Shown here: positions 23,846-32,598 of the stretch, in pieces
How the letters are laid out: each line of letters opens with the position of its first letter
Position numbering within the stretch: position 1 is the first letter of the stretch
Origin: Bdellovibrio sp047344985
Lineage (GTDB): Bacteria > Bdellovibrionota > Bdellovibrionia > Bdellovibrionales > Bdellovibrionaceae
Reading direction: 5' to 3'
NCBI RefSeq assembly: GCF_047344985.1
Contig: NZ_CP178861.1
Span: 1,240,001 to 1,304,000, forward strand
Length of the DNA stretch: 64,000 nucleotides
Made by a program: the position numbers and the translations under genes
Notes under the pieces: generated by a model
Databases searched by the model: none
The model's input: only the letters and a program-made list of their open reading frames with translations
What the model was told of the DNA's origin: nothing

Positions 23846-25014
23846 TGATTCTTAATCACGACTTTGATGCAATTGTCTTTTTTATCCAAAAAAGTTTTAT
23901 AAGCATCCGGAGCATCTTCAATATTGATTCGATGAGTGATTAAAAACGAAGGATCAACGTCTCCTTGAACAATGTGTTCTAAAAGAGCTTCCATATATTT
24001 TCTAACGTGTGTTTGTCCCATTCTAAATGTTAAACCTTTGGCGAAGGCGGCACCCAATGGAACTTTATCCAAGAACCCACCGTACACCCCAGGAATTGAA
24101 ACGGTTCCCCCTTTGCGACAAGCTTGAATGGCTTGACGAAGAGCAATGGGTCGATCCGTCGCCATTTTGACACTCATCTTGGCGGTTTCGTATTTGCTGT
24201 ACAGATCAGTCCCATGAGCTTCTAAACCGACAGCGTCAATGCACGCGTCAGGGCCTCGACCTCCCGTCAAAATATTGAGTTCTTCCAAGACGTCGACTTG
24301 TTCGTAGTTTAAAACTTCTGCTTTGCAAACATTTTTCGCCATCTGCAATCGTTCGGGAACGTGATCAATGGCAATAACTCTTTCAGCCCCAAGTAGATAA
24401 GCACTTTCAATTGCAAAAAGTCCGACGGGACCGCAACCCCAGACAGCGACGGTGTCACCCATTTGAATATTGCAGTTGGCGGCGGCCATGTATCCGGTTG
24501 GAAAAATATCACTTAAAAAAAGTACTTTTTCATCGTCCATATCCGTGGGAACTTTCAAAGGACCAACATCGCCAAAAGGCACGCGGGCATATTCAGCCTG
24601 GCCTCCAGCATACCCTCCGTACATGTGGGAATAGCCGAAAAGGCCTGAAGCTCCGTGGCCATAAATTTTTTCAGCCAATTCGGGTTTGGGATTGCTATTG
24701 TCGCAAAGAGCGTACTTCTGACGATGACAGAAAAAACAATGACCACAAGAAATATTAAATGGCACAACGACTTTATCGCCGACACGCAGATTTTTAACGT
24801 GAGGTCCTAGCTCAACGACTTCACCCATGAACTCATGTCCCAGGATATCGCCTTTTTGCATAGTCGGAATCACACCATCGAAAAGATGAAGATCCGATCC
24901 ACAAATAGCCGTCGAGGTGATTTTAACGATGATGTCCCGGGGATTTAGAATCCGAGGATCGGGAACCTTTTGAACTTCGACATGCTTTGTTCCTTGCCAG
25001 CAAACAGCTTTCAT
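23842..25014 (-). CDS. Zinc-dependent alcohol dehydrogenase
   Basis: 390 aa medium-chain dehydrogenase/reductase. Catalytic zinc ligands Cys38 and His60-Glu61 (GHEF); structural zinc Cys90, 93, 96, 104; Rossmann motif GCGPVG (192-197). The long form with an extra segment near residues 105-140 and HGTDLYSKYE resembles glutathione-independent formaldehyde dehydrogenases. Substrate not determinable. AGGAG site. Nine bp after the SRPBCC gene, so probably one operon. Confidence 0.93.
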   Translation of the reverse strand: MKAVCWQGTKHVEVQKVPDPRILNPRDIIVKITSTAICGSDLHLFDGVIPTMQKGDILGHEFMGEVVELGPHVKNLRVGDKVVVPFNISCGHCFFCHRQKYALCDNSNPKPELAEKIYGHGASGLFGYSHMYGGYAGGQAEYARVPFGDVGPLKVPTDMDDEKVLFLSDIFPTGYMAAANCNIQMGDTVAVWGCGPVGLFAIESAYLLGAERVIAIDHVPERLQMAKNVCKAEVLNYEQVDVLEELNILTGGRGPDACIDAVGLEAHGTDLYSKYETAKMSVKMATDRPIALRQAIQACRKGGTVSIPGVYGGFLDKVPLGAAFAKGLTFRMGQTHVRKYMEALLEHIVQGDVDPSFLITHRINIEDAPDAYKTFLDKKDNCIKVVIKNH

Positions 25015-25023
25015 AAAAGCTCC

Positions 25024-25590
25024 TTAGTGAAGGGCAGTTTTTGTTTCATGTTCACGCTTGTTACCGGCAGGTTGGCCTTCCACTTTAGGAATTTCTCCAG
25101 CCTCGAACAATTCGCGAAGTTTTATAAGATTGATTTTTAAATTTCTGTGCGGACTTTCTCCCAGAGTTTTTTCGATAAGATTTAAAAGATTTCCGGTGGG
25201 AAGATCGTAGGCCATTTTGACTCTCACTACTGTTCCGCGATGATAATTTAAGGGCACAAATTCCACGCGACCTGAAAGACGAAGATCCGATTCGGGTGTT
25301 GAACGCCAAGCAATCAATGAGTACGGTTTTTGTTCGACGATTTCGCTGACCCATTCGACGGTTTTTCCGCCCTTCAAAGCGCGCCACACCCAGTGAGATT
25401 TTGTTTCAGAAATTTGATGAACGGCTTCGAGCTGTTCGGTGAATGTCATGAAATTAGTGGGATCAAGCCAGAAGTTATAAAGCTCTTCCGGGGAGCTTAA
25501 GACGGTGACGGCTTCCGCCGTGTAAAGGCCTTGATCTAATAAGCGTTGTTGCTGCTCTTCCGGAGTCACCACTGTTTCTTGGTTTTCCAT
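25024..25590 (-). CDS. SRPBCC (START-like) family protein, cyclase/dehydrase type
   Basis: 188 aa from the ATG at 25590, which has AGAGG five nt upstream; earlier in-frame starts up to 25659 lack a site. Pattern of the ligand-binding fold: AEAVTVLSSPEELYNFWLDPTNF..FTEQLEAVHQI, SHWVWRA, and WRSTPESDLRLSGRVEFVP. Such small proteins are often paired with MDR dehydrogenases, as here with the downstream zinc dehydrogenase, in a membrane-stress module. No enzymatic residues assigned. Confidence 0.9.
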   Translation of the reverse strand: MENQETVVTPEEQQQRLLDQGLYTAEAVTVLSSPEELYNFWLDPTNFMTFTEQLEAVHQISETKSHWVWRALKGGKTVEWVSEIVEQKPYSLIAWRSTPESDLRLSGRVEFVPLNYHRGTVVRVKMAYDLPTGNLLNLIEKTLGESPHRNLKINLIKLRELFEAGEIPKVEGQPAGNKREHETKTALH

Positions 25591-25709
25591 AGAACACCTC
25601 TTTGCTTTTAAGGTAATCGTTCGGCAGGAAAGGAAAAGCTTTCGGCGAAAGAACTGCAAATTTTCAGAGGAGTTCCTTGATTTTAGGCCGTCTAGGACTA
25701 TGCTGAATG

Positions 25710-25723
25710 TGGGTAATTACCCA
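25710..25723. promoter_or_regulatory. Perfect 14-bp palindrome, possible operator
   Basis: TGGGTAATTACCCA is self-complementary and lies in the divergent spacer between the SRPBCC gene and the 361-aa gene. No cognate regulator can be named. Confidence 0.35.
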
Positions 25724-25767
25724 AAAATTGTCATTGTCCCTGTAACTCTTATCAAGGGTGCGTTTTT

Positions 25768-26853
25768 ATGTCTCAACGGAGTTTGAACTGTGGGAAAGTC
25801 TCTTGCATGAGATTTTTTCTTGTTGCGTTTGTAGCTCTTTTCTCCGGCCAAGCTTTCTGTTCTCCTTACTCCGACTATGATCTTTTGTTGGAATCACAGT
25901 GGCCCATCACGAACGTTAAATCTGAAGAATGCCAAATTCACAAAGCTTCCTACTGGATTGAAAAGGCGCAGAAGTTAATTTCGTTAGAGCCTATTCAAAA
26001 GCGCGTGAGTCTTGACGCGAACGAAGTTATGGTGATCAGAAATCTTTTGATCAGTCAGGCTTACAATCGTTTGTTCACCTCTTCGTTGAAGGCGAATCCT
26101 TCCCAGGATTCGCACATGAAATTTTTCTGGATTGCATCGGGATCTCAGGCTTCTGTCACGGTAGGGCACGCTTTGCAGGAAGGACTGGCGGAAAAATATC
26201 CAGAAGGTTCAAGACAACACATGGTCTTTCAAAAATTGGAATCCTTGCACAAGCCCTTACCGAAAGTTCCCTCTTTGCTTTTAAAAAATGTTGAGGAAGT
26301 AAAACAGAAAACTGCTGAAAATAACTGGCGCGTGTATTCGGATATTTTCTGGCAGCATTTGGTATATATCCATTGCGGTTATGATGAAATTGTGAACTTA
26401 AATAAACAGCTGATCGCAGAGCACTCTAAAGACGCAGAAAAAATCGATCACTATCAGCGTTTTATTGATGTATGGACAGACATGGAAAAGGGTCTTTATA
26501 TCGAGGCCAATATGAAGCTCATCTGGATTGAGCAGCACAATATTTTGCAAAAATATATGTATGATGGACTGGATGCAAAAGCCGCCAACAATCTTTTTCT
26601 TTTTAACAGAATGGCGCGCGCAGAGTTGTCAGGTCCCGGTGGTCGAAAGATTTTATCTTTCACGAATTACTCTTTGCGCCATGCCACTTATCCAAATCTT
26701 GGATATTTCCCATTCCGTTTTCGTTGGATGAAGTATGTAGTGAGTGAACAGGCCTTGTATCTTCAGGAGTTAAAAGCGCCCGAGAAAGTGGAGGATGTTT
26801 TAACGCCTTCTCTGTTTGAGTCCTACCTCATTGCACAAAGCTATCTTCTTTAA
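25768..26853 (+). CDS. Secreted hypothetical protein
   Basis: 361 aa from the ATG at 25768 (AAGGG about 8 nt upstream). A second ATG at 25807 starts a cleaner signal peptide (MRFFLVAFVALFSGQAF) and is a good alternative. The mature part is largely helical with many aromatic residues (WRVYSDIFWQHLVYI, FPFRFRWMKYV). No family or catalytic motif recognised. Stop codon overlaps that of the convergent LysR gene by four bases. Confidence 0.75.
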   Translation: MSQRSLNCGKVSCMRFFLVAFVALFSGQAFCSPYSDYDLLLESQWPITNVKSEECQIHKASYWIEKAQKLISLEPIQKRVSLDANEVMVIRNLLISQAYNRLFTSSLKANPSQDSHMKFFWIASGSQASVTVGHALQEGLAEKYPEGSRQHMVFQKLESLHKPLPKVPSLLLKNVEEVKQKTAENNWRVYSDIFWQHLVYIHCGYDEIVNLNKQLIAEHSKDAEKIDHYQRFIDVWTDMEKGLYIEANMKLIWIEQHNILQKYMYDGLDAKAANNLFLFNRMARAELSGPGGRKILSFTNYSLRHATYPNLGYFPFRFRWMKYVVSEQALYLQELKAPEKVEDVLTPSLFESYLIAQSYLL

Positions 26854-27752
26854 ATTTCGTTATCTTTAAGGCGTTCTTTTAAGTCATCAATGGCAAGGTC
26901 CATGAACGCCTTTAGTTTTGGATTCACAAACTTTTGTGGGGGATAAACAAAACTGATCGGTCGCACATCCGAACGCCACTCCGGCAGAATGCGCACAAGT
27001 TTATTTTTCTTAGTTTCCATCTCGCAAATAAAAGTGGGAAGAAGAGCAATGCCTTCTCCAGCTAAAACCAAATCTTTTATAATATTTAAGTCATCCGCAA
27101 TCAGACGTCCGTTCAAAGGAACGGTGACCTTGTTTTTATTTTTATTTACCAGTTCCCATTTTTCTTTTCCTAACGGACTGAATTGTAGACACGCGTGCTC
27201 GCGAAGTTCCTTAGGATGCAGGGGAGTGCCGTGGCTTTTTAAATAACCTGCTGAAGCAAAAGGAGCAAAATAACCGACACCTAGTTTTTTTGCGACCAGA
27301 CTTGAATCACTTAATTCTCCGGCGCGAATGGCTAGATCCACCCCTTCCGAGATCAAATCGACAATGCGGTCTGCAAAAATCAGTTCGACTTGAATCTTAG
27401 GATACTTACTGAGGCATTTAGCAACGACATCGGGTAAAAGGCTGCTTCCTAAAGCCGAAGGAGCTGTGATGCGAAGAAGTCCCTGTGGTTCGCCTTGATT
27501 GGAAGTCACCTCCTCTTCAGCTCCCTGTAATTCTTGAATGGCACTAAGGCTTCTATTAAAAAAGGCTTGGCCGGCCTCGGTGACTTGAAGTTTTCGAGTA
27601 GTACGGTGAAGCAGGGTGACCCCAAGGCGTTTTTCCAGGGAGGAAACTTTAGCACTCACCGTGGAGTTCGGCATGTCGAGCTGTTTAGCAGCCTGATGAA
27701 AACTTCCGACTTGCACGACTTTTACAAAGATAGCGACTTCATTTAAATCCAT
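26850..27752 (-). CDS. LysR-type transcriptional regulator
   Basis: 300 aa. N-terminal winged HTH (residues 1-60; FHQAAKQLDMPNSTVSAKVSSLEKRLG) and a LysR substrate-binding domain (about 90-295). Divergent from the FMN-reductase/OsmC unit, the usual LysR layout. A 20-bp inverted repeat in the shared spacer recurs before the pirin gene 2 kb away, so this protein probably controls all of them. Its own start is leaderless in type: a TATAGT box ends 6 nt before the ATG. Confidence 0.95.
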   Translation of the reverse strand: MDLNEVAIFVKVVQVGSFHQAAKQLDMPNSTVSAKVSSLEKRLGVTLLHRTTRKLQVTEAGQAFFNRSLSAIQELQGAEEEVTSNQGEPQGLLRITAPSALGSSLLPDVVAKCLSKYPKIQVELIFADRIVDLISEGVDLAIRAGELSDSSLVAKKLGVGYFAPFASAGYLKSHGTPLHPKELREHACLQFSPLGKEKWELVNKNKNKVTVPLNGRLIADDLNIIKDLVLAGEGIALLPTFICEMETKKNKLVRILPEWRSDVRPISFVYPPQKFVNPKLKAFMDLAIDDLKERLKDNEI

Positions 27753-27758
27753 GCTTAC

Positions 27759-27787
27759 ACTATAGCGATGCTTGAACGGTCTGTTAA
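27759..27787 (-). promoter_or_regulatory. Promoter of the LysR gene (leaderless)
   Basis: Minus strand TTAACA (27787-27782), 17-bp spacer, TATAGT (27764-27759), then 6 nt to the ATG at 27752. No ribosome site. Confidence 0.65.
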
Positions 27788-27812
27788 TGAATTTTCTGTA
27801 TAATTTAAAAGA

Positions 27813-27832
27813 TTATCCATATATATGAATAA
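27813..27832. promoter_or_regulatory. LysR-type operator, copy 1
   Basis: Pattern TTATCCA-N6-TGAATAA. It is centred about 65 bp upstream of the start predicted for the FMN-reductase promoter, the classical LysR recognition position. The same pattern occurs at 29858-29877. Confidence 0.65.
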
Positions 27833-27851
27833 AGTTTCCATAAAGTTCAGC

Positions 27852-27880
27852 TGGTCATAGAGCGGAAGCCTCGTTATGAT
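27852..27880 (+). promoter_or_regulatory. Promoter of the FMN-reductase/OsmC operon
   Basis: TGGTCA (27852-27857), 17-bp spacer, TATGAT (27875-27880). The weak -35 fits an activator-dependent promoter. Confidence 0.5.
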
Positions 27881-27909
27881 CAAAGGGAAAACTATTAAAG
27901 GGGTCATTC

Positions 27910-28467
27910 ATGAATTTGCTTTTGTTCGCAGGCAGTCTACGCCAGGATTCTTACAATCGAAAACTTCTTGCGGTTGCCAAGGAACTTCTCTCTGAAATTC
28001 CAGATATTACGGTCACGGTGGCGGATCTTAAAACTTTGGCGTTTCCCGTCTATGACGGTGATATTGAAGCGGCGGGAATGCCCGAGTCTGTGAAGTCTTT
28101 GGGACAGATGATTCAAGCCGCGGACGGTCTGGTGATCGCGAGTCCTGAATACAATGCTTCGATTTCCAGTCCACTCAAAAATGCAATTGATTGGGTGTCA
28201 CGCCTTCGTCCGGTCCCATTTGAACGAAAGCCGGTGCTCTTAATGGGGACGTCTCCGGGAGCATTTGGTTCTATTCGCGGGCTTGGATATACAAGAGCGC
28301 CTTTTGAAACCTTGGGTTCATTTTTGTATCCTCAACCTTTCGCAGTACCTAAAGCAGCTGAGGCGTTTTCTCCAACAGGAGATCTGGTTGATCCTGCGAC
28401 AAAACAAAAATTGAAAACGGTTCTGCAAAACTACGTCTATTTTGCTCACAGTCTGTCTGGAAAATAG
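27910..28467 (+). CDS. NADPH-dependent FMN reductase / quinone reductase family
   Basis: 185 aa flavodoxin-fold enzyme. FMN-phosphate loop GSLRQDSYNRKL (8-19), and the family signature SPEYNASISSPLKNAIDWVSR. Members reduce quinones, chromate or azo dyes with NAD(P)H in the cytoplasm, protecting against redox cyclers. AAAGGGG site. Followed after 9 bp by the OsmC gene; divergent from the LysR gene with a matched operator. Confidence 0.93.
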   Translation: MNLLLFAGSLRQDSYNRKLLAVAKELLSEIPDITVTVADLKTLAFPVYDGDIEAAGMPESVKSLGQMIQAADGLVIASPEYNASISSPLKNAIDWVSRLRPVPFERKPVLLMGTSPGAFGSIRGLGYTRAPFETLGSFLYPQPFAVPKAAEAFSPTGDLVDPATKQKLKTVLQNYVYFAHSLSGK

Positions 28468-28476
28468 GGGCTTAGG

Positions 28477-28866
28477 ATGTCTGTAGAGTCTAGTCGAATT
28501 TTAAATGGTTATAACTTTGAAATCACCTCTCACGATTTCAAAGTTCTGACGGATGTTCCAGAAAATCAAGGTGGAGAAAACAAAGCTCCTTCTCCTCACG
28601 ATTATATCGAAATTGCTTTGGCTTCTTGCACGGCGATCACGGTGCAAATGTATGCGAAGAGAAAAGGAATTCCTTTAGAATATTCAGATGTAAAAGTACA
28701 GATCACCTCTGAGGGGTCTGCGGGGAATGAGATTCATCGCGAAATTCGTTTTGTAGGAAATCTGACGGATGAACAGAAAAAGAATCTTCTTATGATTGCA
28801 GAGAAATGCCCGATTCATAAGTTTCTCTCTGCGGGCGCTAAAATTAAAACTGAGATGGCAGGATAA
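28477..28866 (+). CDS. OsmC-family peroxiredoxin-like protein
   Basis: 129 aa. The two catalytic cysteines are Cys51 (LASCTAIT) and Cys111 (KCPIHK), as in the YhfA/OsmC group that reduces organic hydroperoxides. Cotranscribed with the FMN reductase (TTAGG site within the preceding gene's end). Together with the neighbouring pirin and LysR genes it forms an electrophile/oxidant response set. Confidence 0.93.
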   Translation: MSVESSRILNGYNFEITSHDFKVLTDVPENQGGENKAPSPHDYIEIALASCTAITVQMYAKRKGIPLEYSDVKVQITSEGSAGNEIHREIRFVGNLTDEQKKNLLMIAEKCPIHKFLSAGAKIKTEMAG

Positions 28867-28868
28867 AA

Positions 28869-28900
28869 GAAAAAACCGGGAGCTTCCTCCCGGTTTTTTT
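28869..28900. terminator. Bidirectional terminator
   Basis: CCGGGAG and CTCCCGG pair around CTTC with A and T runs on either side. Ends the OsmC operon and the convergent pirin gene. Confidence 0.88.
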
Positions 28901-28901
28901 G

Positions 28902-29783
28902 TTATTTGTTTTCAGCAGTTCGTTCAAAAGAGCCCATACGACCTTCTTGGAAATCGATAAAGGCTTGCTTGATTTCGCCAATTGAGTTCATCACAAAGGG
29001 TCCGTAGCCCACGATCGGTTCATCAATAGGTTCACCACCTAAGAATAAAACCTTCGCGTCTTGCCGAGCACTCAATGTGAATGTGTCGCCTTCTTTTTCA
29101 AGAACTGCGAGTTCCGCTTCACCGATGGTCTCACCCGTGCCGAGTTGGACCTTGCCGCCAAGAACAAAGACCGCCGCCGTATGGCCTGCGGGAACTTTAA
29201 ACGTCGCAGAGTGGCCTGCTGTCATACGGATGTCCCAAAGGTTGATCGGCGTGAAAGTTTTCGCAGGTCCACGATGTCCATCATAGTCTCCTGCAATCAC
29301 GCGAACATAACCGCCGTTATCGGGCAAGTTCACATTGGGAATGTCCGTCGCTTGGATGCCTTGGTAGCGAGGACTTGTCATTTTATCCTTCTTCGGAAGG
29401 TTCACCCACAACTGCACCATTTCAAAAAGGCCACCGCGTTCTGAGAACTCTTTGCCATGCATCTCTTCATGCACAAGGCCTGAAGCCGCCGTCATCCATT
29501 GCACGTCGCCGGATTTTATAAGTCCGCCACCACCTGAGGAATCTCTGTGAGCGACCTCACCTTGATAAGCTAGAGTCACAGTTTCAAAACCGCGGTGAGG
29601 ATGTTCTTCAACACCACGCACGTGTTTCGAAGGAGGAAACTCAACGGGACCTGCATAGTCCATTAACAAGAATGGAGAAATGTCTTTTGCCAAATCGTTG
29701 TAAGTAAAGATAGTGCGAACAGGGAAGCCGTCGCCGACCCAATGACGTTGGTTGTTTTGTTGAGAGAATAATAGTTTTTTCAT
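28902..29783 (-). CDS. Pirin family protein
   Basis: 293 aa bicupin. Metal ligands of the N-terminal cupin are His61 and His63 (HPHRGFETVT) and His105 and Glu107 (LVHEEMHG). Pirins act as quercetin dioxygenases or redox-sensing partners. Its promoter region carries the same TTATCCA-N6-TGGATAA operator as the LysR/FMN-reductase spacer, centred about 65 bp upstream of the predicted start, so it is likely in the same regulon. Confidence 0.95.
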   Translation of the reverse strand: MKKLLFSQQNNQRHWVGDGFPVRTIFTYNDLAKDISPFLLMDYAGPVEFPPSKHVRGVEEHPHRGFETVTLAYQGEVAHRDSSGGGGLIKSGDVQWMTAASGLVHEEMHGKEFSERGGLFEMVQLWVNLPKKDKMTSPRYQGIQATDIPNVNLPDNGGYVRVIAGDYDGHRGPAKTFTPINLWDIRMTAGHSATFKVPAGHTAAVFVLGGKVQLGTGETIGEAELAVLEKEGDTFTLSARQDAKVLFLGGEPIDEPIVGYGPFVMNSIGEIKQAFIDFQEGRMGSFERTAENK

Positions 29784-29808
29784 AGGTCAGGTTCCTTTCA
29801 TTGAGGTT

Positions 29809-29814
29809 AATCTA
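29809..29814 (-). promoter_or_regulatory. -10 box of the pirin gene
   Basis: Minus strand TAGATT; with a poor -35 (TAATCA, 17-bp spacer), as expected of an activated promoter. Confidence 0.4.
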
Positions 29815-29857
29815 CAACTTTTCGCCCCCTTTGATTAGTCGGTAAAATCTGGAAACA

Positions 29858-29877
29858 TTATCCATTGGATTGGATAA
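29858..29877. promoter_or_regulatory. LysR-type operator, copy 2
   Basis: Pattern TTATCCA-N6-TGGATAA, inside a perfect 10-bp inverted repeat spanning 29855-29880. It matches the copy at 27813-27832 in half-sites and spacing. Confidence 0.65.
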
Positions 29878-29962
29878 TGTACCTTTGCAGGGTGGAGGCG
29901 AATATATTGCAGGTGAAAGCCCTTAGGCTCATTTTAACGGAAAATAAAAAGGAGCGTTTCAA

Positions 29963-30421
29963 ATGAAAACTTATTTGCTTTTAACAGCACTGGTTTCGAT
30001 GTTTCAATTTTCCACGGCTCATGCCGCTTGCGGTGACTTGAGTGAGCGAACATTTAATGGGGATGAAGCGATCACGTTGACTTACATTTTAAAGAATTCT
30101 TTGATTGCCTCTAAATCTACTTCCGGTGTGACGGTCACTTGGTCGCTATCAAAATTGAATTGCCGTCAAACGAATCGCGGCGTTTTGCCTGACTTAATGC
30201 CTGCATATATGTGTGCGAAACCGTCGGGCGTAGGGAAGATCACGGCAAAAACTTTGTTTGATGCAATGTCAGAGATGGGAGTTTACCCTGACGGAGCAGC
30301 GGGACATGTTATTGAAGAGGCAACAAACATCAAGTGCCAGGTTAACAAAGACGGCTCTGGCGGAACTGCGATCAATCCACGTTGCACATTGAAAGCGGCC
30401 TGGGGTGACGAGTGCGGTTGA
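29963..30421 (+). CDS. Small secreted cysteine-containing protein
   Basis: 152 aa. Signal peptide to about residue 21 (AHA). The mature protein has seven cysteines (about 23, 68, 84, 125, 142, 151), suggesting disulfides in the periplasm or outside the cell. No family recognised. AAGGAG site. Divergent from the pirin gene; could share its operator. Confidence 0.78.
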   Translation: MKTYLLLTALVSMFQFSTAHAACGDLSERTFNGDEAITLTYILKNSLIASKSTSGVTVTWSLSKLNCRQTNRGVLPDLMPAYMCAKPSGVGKITAKTLFDAMSEMGVYPDGAAGHVIEEATNIKCQVNKDGSGGTAINPRCTLKAAWGDECG

Positions 30422-30446
30422 TCGGTTGATTTAAAACATGTTAAGT
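30418..30446 (+). promoter_or_regulatory. Promoter of the prpF-like gene (leaderless)
   Basis: TTGATC (30418-30423, overlapping the upstream stop codon), 17-bp spacer, TTAAGT (30441-30446), then 7 nt to the ATG at 30454. Confidence 0.5.
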
Positions 30447-30453
30447 TGCGGGT

Positions 30454-31593
30454 ATGGCATTATCATCCGTACCCGCATCGTTCATGCGTGGGGGCACAAG
30501 CAAGGCCCTCATGTTTTTAGTAAAAGATCTTCCAGCCAAACGCGAAGACTGGGATCGTATTTTTTTAAACGCGATGGGAAGTCCTGACTCTTATGGCCGT
30601 CAATTAAATGGCATGGGCGGAGGCATTTCTTCGCTTTCAAAAGTTTGTGTCGTTTCACCGTCTCAGCGCGACGACGCAGATGTTGATTATACATTTGCAC
30701 AAGTTCTTATTGATGAAGCACGTGTCGACTACAATGGAAATTGCGGTAATATGAGTTCTGCCGTGGGGCCGTTTGCTGTTGATCAGGGCTTGGTGCGTGC
30801 GGAAGGCGATGAAGTCACCGTGCGGATTTTTAATACCAACACGCAAAAAATTATCCACGCTATTTTTCCAGTCAAGAATGGCAAAGCTGTTTACGAGGGC
30901 GGTCTTGAAATCCCCGGAGTGAGTGGAACGGGTGCGGCCATTCGATTAAACTTCATCGAGCCCGGAGGAGCGACCACCGGAAAACTTTTGCCAACGGGAA
31001 ATGTGCAAGACATTTTAAAAATTCCTGGCTGGAAAGACTTGCGAGTTTCGATGATCGACGCGGCAAATGCTTGTGTTTTTGTGAAAGCTCAAGATGTGGG
31101 ATTAAAAGGAACCGAGCTTCCCCAAGAGTTTGAATCTTCCAAGGAACTTTTGGAAAAATTAGATCTTATCCGCAGAACAGCCTCCGTCGCCATGGGAATT
31201 GCGTCTTCGTTGGAAGAGGCCCGTAAAACTGTCACGGTACCTTACATTGCTTTGGTTCATCCGGCCTTGGATTTTAAAAGTTTAAGCGGGAATGTCGTTG
31301 CCGAGAGTGAGCAAGATCTTTGCGTGCGGGTGATCGCCAGTGGTCAGCCTCATAGGGCATTGCCATTAACAGTATCCCTTTGTACGGCAGTCGCAGCCCG
31401 CCTTCAAGGCAGTGTGGTTTTTGAAATTTCCAAAAAGGCTCAAGACATGTCGCAAGCTTTGCGCTTGGGAATGCCTTCCGGAATTCTGACCGTGGGAGCT
31501 GAAGTCGATTTTTATGAGAATCACTGGCACGCAAAAAGTGGCGGTTTTTTCCGCACGGCTCGTCCTCTTTTTGAGGGGCGAGTGTGGGTTTAA
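30454..31593 (+). CDS. PrpF-family isomerase (2-methylaconitate / 4-oxalomesaconate type)
   Basis: 379 aa, family length. Two-lobed diaminopimelate-epimerase-like fold; N-terminal signature PASFMRGGTSKALMF, then GNCGNMSSAVGPFAVDQG and a later PSGILTVGAEVD. PrpF converts trans-2-methylaconitate in the methylcitrate cycle; GalD-type members are tautomerases. No prpBCD genes are adjacent, so the substrate is open. The start is directly below a promoter. Overlaps the convergent gene's stop by four bases. Confidence 0.92.
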   Translation: MALSSVPASFMRGGTSKALMFLVKDLPAKREDWDRIFLNAMGSPDSYGRQLNGMGGGISSLSKVCVVSPSQRDDADVDYTFAQVLIDEARVDYNGNCGNMSSAVGPFAVDQGLVRAEGDEVTVRIFNTNTQKIIHAIFPVKNGKAVYEGGLEIPGVSGTGAAIRLNFIEPGGATTGKLLPTGNVQDILKIPGWKDLRVSMIDAANACVFVKAQDVGLKGTELPQEFESSKELLEKLDLIRRTASVAMGIASSLEEARKTVTVPYIALVHPALDFKSLSGNVVAESEQDLCVRVIASGQPHRALPLTVSLCTAVAARLQGSVVFEISKKAQDMSQALRLGMPSGILTVGAEVDFYENHWHAKSGGFFRTARPLFEGRVWV

Positions 31594-32444
31594 CGAGCCC
31601 GTTCTTGCAGAAGTTTTTCGCAGCGATCTAGGATTGTTGCGCGAATATTTTCGCGATGTTGAACAAAGTCGGGAAGTTTGCTGGTCTGTACGATTTTATA
31701 AAGACGCAACGCTCTTTCAAGATCTATCAAACGCTGCTTCTGCGGACCCTTTGATAGTGGAAACTTTGGTGCTGGCAAGTGAGCTGAAACAGCTAGCTGG
31801 ACGTCATTGACCCAATCAATTTCCGTTTGAGTGAGATAAATCGTTGGAAAAAACGAATTATCAACGGGACTTTTTTCCGACTCTTGGAGCTGAGTGTTGA
31901 GCCACTGCAGCTCATTCATGATTCTTGTAAATTCCGCATCATGAACTTTACCAAAAAGACGAAAAACGATTTTCTTCCAGGCGTCGCAGAAATCTTCAAA
32001 CGTAATATCCTGTGCTTTTTCAAAAAGCGGGGGATTGGTGATGTAGTGAAGTGTTCTTGTAAGAACATCCAACGAGATCACAACACTGTTTGTTTTAATA
32101 CTTACACGCATCAGATTATGCGCCCAGCTTACGATATTTAAAACGGATCTGTTGTCTACAAGAGCATTATGAAAATTCAAATGAAAGTCGGCATAAAGGA
32201 CACTATCAATGGGGCGATCCAGAATTTGATCAAGGTCACTTTTACGACGCTCTAACTTCGGAGTCGAAAAATAAGAAGCAATACGATCAGAGAACTTTTC
32301 AAAAGACTCATGCCACAAGCCATCGCGTTGACAAGCTTTATAAAGTTGAAAGGCCTTCGCCTGATTTGGCTCTGCCACATCCAAAAGGCCATTGATCTTT
32401 TGTTCCAACACACGTGGGAATGAATGCCATAGCTCTTTGATCAT
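31590..32444 (-). CDS. Hypothetical cytoplasmic protein
   Basis: 284 aa, helical, no signal peptide and no recognised domain. Rich in aromatic and charged residues (FCDAWKKIVFRLFGKVHDAEF). No ribosome site; an extended -10 (TGCTAGACT) ends 6 nt before the ATG, so it is another leaderless-type gene. Convergent with prpF-like gene, sharing a TTAA that holds both stop codons. Confidence 0.72.
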   Translation of the reverse strand: MIKELWHSFPRVLEQKINGLLDVAEPNQAKAFQLYKACQRDGLWHESFEKFSDRIASYFSTPKLERRKSDLDQILDRPIDSVLYADFHLNFHNALVDNRSVLNIVSWAHNLMRVSIKTNSVVISLDVLTRTLHYITNPPLFEKAQDITFEDFCDAWKKIVFRLFGKVHDAEFTRIMNELQWLNTQLQESEKSPVDNSFFPTIYLTQTEIDWVNDVQLAVSAHLPAPKFPLSKGPQKQRLIDLERALRLYKIVQTSKLPDFVQHRENIRATILDRCEKLLQERAR

Positions 32445-32598
32445 GAGAAAAGTCTAGCATGTCCTAGACGGAAATAAAAATCTCATGGTTTTTGTCAAAG
32501 TTTTAGACATGCGAATAAGCACAAAAGTGCATTGGATTTTGCACACTAAAGGAATGCTCCTTACTCTAAAGACTGAGTTTTTAGAAGGGAGCAGGCTT

